Shown here piece after piece: positions 1-5,146 of a stretch of DNA of 5,146 bases. The notes under the pieces were generated by a model, which saw only the letters and a program-made list of their open reading frames with translations, made no database searches and had not been told where the DNA came from. Origin of the DNA: Sandaracinus sp. (GTDB lineage: Bacteria > Myxococcota_A > Polyangia > Polyangiales > Houyiibacteriaceae). The stretch lies in contig JACKEH010000091.1 in the NCBI GenBank assembly GCA_020633125.1, positions 1-5,146 of the forward strand, written 5' to 3'. Both the position numbers and the translations under genes were made by a program. Each line of letters starts with the position of its first letter. Within the stretch, counting starts at the first letter, position 1.

Positions 1-12
1 GCCCGCTGGGGC

Positions 13-201
13 TCACTTCCCGTAGCGGTACGAGCGTCCGACGTAACCGACGCCCGTGCGCCGCGGACCGGCGGCCGCGTGCACACCCGGCGGCGCAGAC
101 ACCCGCTCGGTGCCGGCCGCGAAGGGGTCGGTGCCGGTGAGCTGGAGCCCGGCGTAGCCGCCGATGACGGTGAGCCCGAAGAGCGGGTAGAGCAGCTTCA
201 C
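13..201 (-). CDS. Small single-span membrane protein, function unknown
   Basis: This 62-residue protein belongs to no family I recognise. Residues about 2-20 (KLLYPLFGLTVIGGYAGLQL) form one hydrophobic segment, which could be a membrane anchor or an uncleaved signal. A short polar stretch follows, then a Pro/Ala/Gly-rich tail ending in Arg, Tyr and Gly residues (YVGRSYRYGK). The start is GTG at 199-201, chosen because the hydrophobic segment begins right after it and TAGGG lies 8 nt upstream (210-214, minus strand). The stop is TGA at 13-15. It is the last visible gene of the minus-strand set, 48 nt after the DUF4178 gene, so it is probably co-expressed and may act at the same membrane. The hydrophobic start followed by a low-complexity basic/aromatic tail fits a real small membrane protein better than a chance frame. 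With so short a sequence, existence is likely but not certain. Confidence 0.65.
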   Translation of the reverse strand: MKLLYPLFGLTVIGGYAGLQLTGTDPFAAGTERVSAPPGVHAAAGPRRTGVGYVGRSYRYGK

Positions 202-209
202 GAGGCGAA

Positions 210-214
210 CCCTA
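210..214 (-). promoter_or_regulatory. Probable ribosome binding site of the small membrane protein gene
   Basis: TAGGG on the minus strand lies 8 nt before the GTG at 199-201. It is a moderate match to the Shine-Dalgarno core and is the main support for the non-ATG start. Confidence 0.4.
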
Positions 215-249
215 GCACGACGATTCCGTCCTCGCGCCCACCGACCCCA

Positions 250-2172
250 TCAGAGGTTCGAGTTCTCTTTGCGCTTCGCTTCGAACTGCCCACGCCGCAT
301 CGCGGTCCACGCGAAAGGCAGGAGCAACAACAAGAACGCGCCGCAGAACGAGACCGGGCTTCGTTCGTGGCAGAAGACGTTCAGCGTCGCGCTCGGCGGC
401 GTCAGCGTCGTCGGCCCGCCCGGCTGCGGATGGGTCTCCCAGAGTGGTGCGAGCTCGAGCACGTAGGGGCCCGGCGTGACGCGGTCGACGTAGACCCGCG
501 TGCTCTGCGAGCCCTCGCTCCAGCGCTCGCCGTCGTAGCCGGTGTAGTAGCCGGTATCGACGAAGAAGTGCTGCGTCTCGCCGTTGGTCTGGTTCACGAG
601 CGCGGCGTCGACGCCGACGTATTGGTTCTGCGCGTTCGTCTGCAGATCGACACGCAGCGTGGTCGGCCCGTGATCGACGGTGAAGGGCGTGCTGCGCACC
701 GGCGGGGCCGCCTCGTAGGGCCCCGGCACCGGCGGCATCGTCACGTCGAGGCTCGCGACGTGCGGGTGTTGGCCGACGACCTCGAAGAACATGAAGAGCA
801 CGCAGAGCAGCGGCATCAAGAGGCCCGCGACCGCGCCCGCGAACTTCAGCGAGTGCGGGTTCGGCTGGCAGAAGCCGACGCCCACGCGCGGCGGCATGGC
901 GCCTTCGAGCCCGAACGCCTTCTGAATCTCTTCGGGCTCGACGTAGCGGCCGACGCTCCAGTTCACCTCGCTGGAGCTGCGCTCTTCGCTGAGCATGAAA
1001 GGCGGCGCGATGTAGTCGGAGGTGTAGGTCGTCTCGCCCGCTTCGACCTTCCAGTAGAGCTCACCGACGACGCCGACGACGCTGACGTTCTGCTGGGAGA
1101 AGAGGCGATGGCGTCGGCCCTGGCACGACACACCGCCGCCGTCCCGCCCGAGCTCGCCGCTGCTCACCGGCTCCATCCAGGTCCAGTGGCCGTTGTCCTC
1201 CATCAACCAGCGGTAGCCCTTGGCTTCCGAGTAGAGGAGGTATTCGCGCCAACGGAACTCCATGCCGTCGACCCAGGTCGCGCGCTCCATGAACGCGAGG
1301 CAGACGACCTGCTCGCCGAGCAGGGTGCCTTCTTTGCCGAGCGGGATGAGCGCACGCGAGCGCGCCTTCTCCATCGCGGCGAGCACGCGGAACGCGCCCT
1401 TGTCGTAGTCGAGCAACGCGCCGCAATGGCCACAACCCGCGCGCTCGGCGCGATCGGGCACGAGCAGCGGCACGGGCGCACCGCAGCTCGGGCAACGAAG
1501 GCGTGAGGTGTCCACCTTCTCGATCGGGCGCTGCGGGTTCGCGCGCTCGAGACGGAGCTGCTCGGGCGAGAGCACCTTGCCGACGAAGACGCTCGGCGCC
1601 TGCTGGCCGTCGCCGTAGTCGATCGTCGCGAACGCGCCGTTCGGCCCTTCGAGGTCGACGTACCAGCCTTGCTCGCCGCCACGCACCGGGTAAGGCAGCT
1701 CGCCCTCGGCGCTCAACGTGCGCGACTGACCTTGCTCGGCCACCGACCACATGCCGGGAATGCCGGGGAGGAAGGGGCCTTGCGCGCCGGGACGCAGCGT
1801 CTGCCACGAAGGCACGGGGCCGCTCGTCGTCACCGCCGCGGTCAGGTACCAGCGACCCTGCGCTTTCGCGAGCCAGCCCCACGACTGCGTGCGCGAGCTC
1901 GCGACGTAGAACTCGTCCCAAGGCCCGCGGCCGTGGTCGAGCTGAATGCGCCCACCCACGACGAGCTCGTCGCCCTCGAAGTAGGCGCGGTCGCCGGTCG
2001 CGAGCTCGGGCGCGGTCGGCACCAGATCGCTGACCTTGCCGATCGACTGCAGGTCACGGTCGGTGCGCACCACCGCGAAGCGGCAATAGGGGCACACGCA
2101 CGCGTGGCTCACGCCGAGCTTGAGCTCGATCGGTCCCCCGCAGTTGGGGCAGGGCGCTTGCCTCGGTCCCAT
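250..2172 (-). CDS. Tandem zinc-ribbon/DUF4178 protein with C-terminal membrane-anchored domain
   Basis: The 640-residue protein is built from a repeated module plus a membrane part. Zinc ribbon 1 has C8/C11 and C27/C30. A DUF4178-like domain follows at about 58-205 (W85-DEF, W100-L, W108). Zinc ribbon 2 has C227/C230 and C247/C250. A second DUF4178-like domain spans about 275-425 (W308-REY, W322-L, W330). A hydrophobic segment at about 444-463 precedes a probably extracytoplasmic, beta-rich region of about 140 residues. A final hydrophobic segment (about 607-624) is followed by a basic tail (RR, KRK). The two spans put both modules in the cytoplasm, an inference from charge. DUF4178 has no established biochemical function; the ribbons suggest metal-stabilised folds. 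I chose ATG at 2170-2172 over TTG at 2188-2190 because GAAAGGG precedes it and the first ribbon follows at once. It lies 43 nt after the CNNM gene and is probably co-transcribed with it. Confidence 0.88.
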   Translation of the reverse strand: MGPRQAPCPNCGGPIELKLGVSHACVCPYCRFAVVRTDRDLQSIGKVSDLVPTAPELATGDRAYFEGDELVVGGRIQLDHGRGPWDEFYVASSRTQSWGWLAKAQGRWYLTAAVTTSGPVPSWQTLRPGAQGPFLPGIPGMWSVAEQGQSRTLSAEGELPYPVRGGEQGWYVDLEGPNGAFATIDYGDGQQAPSVFVGKVLSPEQLRLERANPQRPIEKVDTSRLRCPSCGAPVPLLVPDRAERAGCGHCGALLDYDKGAFRVLAAMEKARSRALIPLGKEGTLLGEQVVCLAFMERATWVDGMEFRWREYLLYSEAKGYRWLMEDNGHWTWMEPVSSGELGRDGGGVSCQGRRHRLFSQQNVSVVGVVGELYWKVEAGETTYTSDYIAPPFMLSEERSSSEVNWSVGRYVEPEEIQKAFGLEGAMPPRVGVGFCQPNPHSLKFAGAVAGLLMPLLCVLFMFFEVVGQHPHVASLDVTMPPVPGPYEAAPPVRSTPFTVDHGPTTLRVDLQTNAQNQYVGVDAALVNQTNGETQHFFVDTGYYTGYDGERWSEGSQSTRVYVDRVTPGPYVLELAPLWETHPQPGGPTTLTPPSATLNVFCHERSPVSFCGAFLLLLLPFAWTAMRRGQFEAKRKENSNL

Positions 2173-2177
2173 GGCGG

Positions 2178-2184
2178 CCCTTTC
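2178..2184 (-). promoter_or_regulatory. Ribosome binding site of the DUF4178 gene; decides its start
   Basis: GAAAGGG on the minus strand ends 5 nt before the ATG at 2170-2172. The in-frame TTG at 2188-2190 lies upstream of this site and would add only six residues (MLERAA), so the ATG is preferred. Confidence 0.5.
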
Positions 2185-2215
2185 TAGCAAGATCCGAGGG
2201 CAGAGGGGGAGCGCT

Positions 2216-3310
2216 TCATTCTTCGAGCGGCATCCCGAGCCGATCGCGGCGCTCGCGCCAACGCCGCCGCGCCATCTCGCGCATGTCCACCGTGCGGTCG
2301 GCTTCGTCGACGATCTCGAGCCCGAGAAGGGTCTCGATCACGTCTTCCATCGTGACGATGCCGTCGACGCCGCCGTATTCGTCGACCACGAGCGCGATGT
2401 GCTGACGCGCGGACACCAGGCGGTCGAAGAGCGCGGGCACTGGCAAGGAGTCGGGCACGACGCTGAGCGGACGCACCAGGTCCGCGACCGGCTTGTCGAG
2501 CTCCCCGCGCGCGGCGTTCAGGAAGAGCACGTCCTTGAGCACGAAGCCGAGCACGTCGTCCGGCGTGTCGCGGTACACGGGAATGCGCGAGAAGATCATC
2601 GTGCTGCGCTGCCGCGTGTCTTCGATGCGCTCGCCCGGCGCGAGCTTCCCGCGCGGCACCAGATCGCCGACCGTCGTGGTCGCGGGCAACGCGAACATCA
2701 CGGTGCGTGGCGTCATGATGTCGCGTGTGCGCAGCTCGTTGACCCGGAAGAGGTTCGCGAGGATGCGCGACTCCGACGCGTGAATGACGCCTTGTTGCTC
2801 GCCGAGCCGGGCGAGCGCCGCGAGCTCTTCCTTCGACACCGTCGAGGGCGCCTGCGAGCCGCTCTTGAGCATGCGCGTGACGTAGCGGCTGAGCCCGACG
2901 ATCGGCGAGAGCAGCACGATCATCACCGGCAAGACCCGCGCGGCGAAGGGCGCGAGCTTGCGCCAATGCGAGGCGCCCAGGGTCTTGGGGACGATCTCGG
3001 AGAAGACCAGGATGAGCAGGGTCAGCACGCCGCTGACCGCGCCGAGCCAGGCGTCGCCGAAGACCTCGGTGGCTTGCACGCCGATCGCGGCTGCCCCCGC
3101 GGTGTTGGCGATGGTGTTCAATCCGAGGATGGCCGCCAGGGGGCGGTCGACGTCGTCCTTGAGCGCGTGAAGGGCGGCGCCGACCGTGGGCCGTTCCTCC
3201 TGGAGGCGCGCGACGTAAGACGGCGAGACGCTGAGCAGCGTCGCCTCGAGGATCGAGCAGAGGAACGAGCAGCCGAGGGCGAGGCTCGTGTACAGGAGGA
3301 GCAGGGTCAT
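2216..3310 (-). CDS. CNNM/CorC-type membrane protein (DUF21 + CBS pair), lacking the CorC_HlyC domain
   Basis: The 364-residue protein has the DUF21 transmembrane domain at about 1-150. Its hydrophobic segments lie near 2-21, 57-80, 88-107 and 121-143. Conserved-looking polar positions include S19/E22, N65 and N69, and the FSEIVPK signature at 103-109. A CBS pair follows: CBS1 about 195-265 (DIMTPRTVMFALP, SRIPVY at 241-246) and CBS2 about 280-330 (VVDEYGG at 308-314, GIVTMEDVIETLLG at 317-330). Family members are linked to Mg2+ or other divalent-cation export or homeostasis, and the CBS pair commonly binds adenine nucleotides. The older label 'hemolysin' is misleading. The chain ends about 34 residues after CBS2 in a charged tail (EIVDEAD, then Arg-rich), so it lacks the CorC_HlyC domain of the longer 400+ residue members. 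The ATG directly precedes the first hydrophobic segment, but no clear ribosome binding site is visible. It heads the minus-strand set. The family call is firm; the transported ion is inferred. Confidence 0.93.
   Translation of the reverse strand: MTLLLLYTSLALGCSFLCSILEATLLSVSPSYVARLQEERPTVGAALHALKDDVDRPLAAILGLNTIANTAGAAAIGVQATEVFGDAWLGAVSGVLTLLILVFSEIVPKTLGASHWRKLAPFAARVLPVMIVLLSPIVGLSRYVTRMLKSGSQAPSTVSKEELAALARLGEQQGVIHASESRILANLFRVNELRTRDIMTPRTVMFALPATTTVGDLVPRGKLAPGERIEDTRQRSTMIFSRIPVYRDTPDDVLGFVLKDVLFLNAARGELDKPVADLVRPLSVVPDSLPVPALFDRLVSARQHIALVVDEYGGVDGIVTMEDVIETLLGLEIVDEADRTVDMREMARRRWRERRDRLGMPLEE
3294..3299 (+). promoter_or_regulatory. Strong Shine-Dalgarno for the acylase, inside the divergent CNNM coding sequence
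   Basis: AGGAGG sits 9 nt before the ATG at 3309-3311, the ideal sequence at good spacing. It is also the complement of Leu codons 4-6 of the CNNM gene (CTGCTCCTCCTG), so it could arise by chance from a Leu-rich membrane segment. It is the main reason for placing the acylase start at 3309 rather than at a downstream GTG. Confidence 0.5.
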
Positions 3311-5146
3311 GGCCGCTCGATGCGAGCAAGACGGTAGCAGGTCCGCAGGGACGAACGAAGCGACCCTCCGTTACGTGCTCGTGCTCGGGGTCCTGGCGTG
3401 TTTCGCGTGTGGGGACGACGACGTCTCGCCGGCCGACGCGGGAAGCGGGGACGCCACCTCGGACGCCCTCCTGGACGCGGGCGACCCGGTGCCCACGCCG
3501 CCGGTGGTCGGCGAGGTCCCCGAGACCGCGCGCCTGTCGTTGCCCGGCCTCTCGGGCCCGGCGCACGTGGTCTTCACGGAGAGCCACGTGCCCCACGTCT
3601 ACGCAGCGACCGAAGAAGACGCGGCGCGGGTGCTCGGCTACGTGGTCGCGCGCGACCGTTGGTTCGAGATGGACATGGCGCGGCGTCTGTCGGCGGGGCG
3701 CATCTCGGAGCTGCTCGGCGAGCCCGGCCTCGCGACCGACCTCGAGTCGCGCGGCACGGGCATGACGGTGGTGCTCGAGCGCACCCTCGCGCGATTCACC
3801 GAGAGCCAGCGCGCCCGCTTCACCGCGTTCGCGGAGGGGGCGACCACGTACGCCGACGACGTGCGCGCGCGACGTGCCCCGGCGCCCCAAGAGCTCGAGC
3901 TCGCCGCGCTCTTGCTCGGCGTGCGCAACCCCGGCGAGCTGATGGCGCCGATGACTCTGCGCGACATCGCGGCCTTGAGCGCGACCATCACCTACCAGCT
4001 CGGCTTCGAGACCACCGACGTCGGCCGACAACGTGGGCTCGAGCGTCTCGACGACCCGACGCGCTACGACGGTGTGGTCGGCGCGACGCTTCGAGAAGCG
4101 GGCATGCGCGACGCGTTCTTTCGGGTGACCAACAGCCGCGGCTACGCGAGCGCCGGCGGTTGGGGCCTCGTGCCTCGAGGGGGGCGTTTGCCGCAGGCGA
4201 CGTGGAGTCCCTCGCGACGTTTCGGCGCGACCCTCGACGCCACCTGGCAGGTCTTCGAGCGTCTACAGCGGCGCCTCGGTCGGTCGCACGACGAAGGCTT
4301 CGGATCCAACGCATGGGCCGTCGGCGCGAGCCGCAGCGCGGAGGGCGTCGCGTTGTTGGCCGGCGACGGACACCTCCCGGGCTCGGTGCCGACGCTCTTC
4401 TACCGCGCGGGCGTCGACACCCGTCTGCTCTCGGGCGACGACGCGGGGCTCCGCCAGATCGGGTTGTTCTTCCCAGGCGTGCCGGTGATGGCGGTCGGCA
4501 CCAACGGCGAGGTCGCGTGGAGTCAGACCCAAGCCTTCGGCGACATCACGGATTGGTACGGCGATGAGCTCGTGCTCGACGCGGCAGGCAAACCACGCGC
4601 GACGCGCTTCGGCGCCGAGGAGCGTGCGTTGGTCGTGATCGCCGACGTCTTCGAGGTCGCGGACGTGCCGGCGCTCGAGAGCGTGGGGCGGACCGAAACC
4701 GTCGAGCGATTCGAGACCTTCGACGGACGTTTGATCACCTCGATCGAAGGCCGCGTGGTGAACGACCCGAGCGAAGCCGGCGACGGCGAGACGGCCGTGC
4801 GCGTGCTGGGCCGTTGGGTGGTGCCGAGCGACACGGACGCCGACGGAATCGTGACGGCCACGAGCTTCGACTACACGGGGCTCGACGGGCCGAACTTCGC
4901 GCTCGCGCTGGACGCGTGGGGGCGTGCGTCGACCGTGGAGGAGATGCGCGCGAACGCGGGCGCGCTGGTCGCGTATTCGCAGAACGTGATCGCGGCGGAT
5001 GCGACCGGCTCGGTGCTCTACCTGCCCTACCAAGCGGTGCCGTGTCGCGCGCAGCTTCGTGGAGGCGACGGACGTGGGGCCGAAGGCGCGCATCCGGGCT
5101 TCGTGATCGACGGCACCCGCTACGCCGGCTTCGAGATCCCGCTTCG
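3309..5146 (+). CDS. Penicillin acylase family lipoprotein (Ntn hydrolase), 3' end beyond the window
   Basis: These enzymes hydrolyse amide bonds in acylated small molecules such as beta-lactams or acyl-homoserine lactones; the substrate here is unknown. About 612 codons are visible with no stop. Residues 23-34 form a hydrophobic stretch ending in C31 and C34, a likely lipobox, followed by an Asp/Ala-rich linker (35-60) suggesting a surface-anchored lipoprotein. The alpha-chain region shows VPHVYA (94-99) and GYVVARDRWFEMD (110-122) with RRLSAGRISELLG after it. G332-S333-N334-A335-W336 marks the autoproteolytic junction, with S333 the expected beta-chain nucleophile. Further matches are GDGHL (352-356), GTNGEVAWSQTQAFGDITDWY (397-417) and SQN (557-559). 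By eye, H355 aligns with beta-Q23 of E. coli penicillin G acylase, D412 and D415 with calcium-site D73 and D76, and N559 with oxyanion N241. The missing part is the C-terminal beta chain. The ATG at 3309 gives an oddly long, acidic n-region; GTG at 3375 or 3381 is an alternative start. Confidence 0.92.
   Translation, partial: MAARCEQDGSRSAGTNEATLRYVLVLGVLACFACGDDDVSPADAGSGDATSDALLDAGDPVPTPPVVGEVPETARLSLPGLSGPAHVVFTESHVPHVYAATEEDAARVLGYVVARDRWFEMDMARRLSAGRISELLGEPGLATDLESRGTGMTVVLERTLARFTESQRARFTAFAEGATTYADDVRARRAPAPQELELAALLLGVRNPGELMAPMTLRDIAALSATITYQLGFETTDVGRQRGLERLDDPTRYDGVVGATLREAGMRDAFFRVTNSRGYASAGGWGLVPRGGRLPQATWSPSRRFGATLDATWQVFERLQRRLGRSHDEGFGSNAWAVGASRSAEGVALLAGDGHLPGSVPTLFYRAGVDTRLLSGDDAGLRQIGLFFPGVPVMAVGTNGEVAWSQTQAFGDITDWYGDELVLDAAGKPRATRFGAEERALVVIADVFEVADVPALESVGRTETVERFETFDGRLITSIEGRVVNDPSEAGDGETAVRVLGRWVVPSDTDADGIVTATSFDYTGLDGPNFALALDAWGRASTVEEMRANAGALVAYSQNVIAADATGSVLYLPYQAVPCRAQLRGGDGRGAEGAHPGFVIDGTRYAGFEIPL

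Noticed and set aside
79..1506. Long plus-strand open frame (475 codons) opposite the DUF4178 gene
   Set aside because: Arg/Ala/Glu/His-rich translation with no domain. It is an antisense shadow typical of GC-rich DNA, whereas the opposite strand carries clear zinc ribbons and paired DUF4178 motifs.
2173..2215. Possible terminator between the CNNM and DUF4178 genes
   Set aside because: No stable hairpin or T-run is visible on the minus strand in this 43-nt gap, which favours read-through.
3315..3327. Small inverted repeat GCTCG-ATG-CGAGC between the divergent starts
   Set aside because: The arms are only 5 bp, and GCTCG/CGAGC words are very common across this window, so it is not a supported operator.
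2120..3337. 405-codon plus-strand open frame opposite the CNNM gene
   Set aside because: Composition is Arg/Asp/Glu/His-rich without hydrophobic segments or motifs. It is explained as the complement of the CNNM coding sequence.
3331..3359. Sigma70-like promoter for CNNM on the minus strand: TTCGTT (3354-3359), 17 nt spacer, TACCGT (3331-3336)
   Set aside because: The spacing is good and a TG precedes the -10, but both hexamers match consensus poorly, so chance is likely in GC-rich DNA.
2184..4031. 615-codon minus-strand open frame spanning the CNNM gene and the start of the acylase
   Set aside because: It overlaps CNNM in another frame and runs antisense to the acylase. The translation is low-complexity Arg/Ala/His with no motif, while both overlapped genes have strong family signatures.
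3398..4567. 389-codon plus-strand open frame inside the acylase
   Set aside because: It is the acylase region read out of frame and is extremely Arg/Gly/Ala-rich. The true frame carries the acylase signatures and stays open to the window edge.
4263..5093. 276-codon minus-strand open frame opposite the acylase beta chain
   Set aside because: Antisense shadow with no recognisable domain; the acylase motifs on the other strand account for the sequence.

Overview
The window comes from a GC-rich bacterial chromosome. Strong G/C bias at third codon positions produces long meaningless antisense frames over every gene. An Asp/Ala-rich lipoprotein linker right after the lipobox cysteine, together with a zinc-ribbon/DUF4178 protein and a stand-alone penicillin-acylase-family lipoprotein, suggests Myxococcota, perhaps Sandaracinaceae or other Polyangiales. 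That placement is inferred from style and was not tested by any search.

Layout: four protein genes fill nearly the whole window in two divergent units. The minus-strand unit reads right to left. It starts with a CNNM/CorC-type membrane protein (DUF21 plus CBS pair, 2216-3310), then a 640-residue protein with two zinc-ribbon + DUF4178 modules and a C-terminal membrane-anchored domain (250-2172), then a 62-residue single-span membrane protein (13-201). The gaps are only 43 and 48 nt and hold no evident terminator, so the three are probably co-transcribed. The unit may continue past the left edge. The plus-strand unit starts at 3309 with a penicillin acylase (N-terminal-nucleophile hydrolase) family lipoprotein that runs off the right edge after about 612 codons.

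The two units start back to back: the CNNM ATG and the acylase ATG share two base pairs. If both starts are right, there is no intergenic promoter space, and each gene's leader lies inside the other's coding sequence.

Functionally, the acylase probably hydrolyses an amide bond in an acylated small molecule at the cell envelope, but its substrate cannot be read from the sequence. The minus-strand genes look like an envelope or membrane set: a probable divalent-cation transporter or regulator, a DUF4178 protein of unknown role, and a small membrane protein. No RNA genes, mobile elements, CRISPR arrays or convincing terminators were found. No gap exceeds 50 bases, apart from possible uncertainty over the acylase start (up to about 70 bases).
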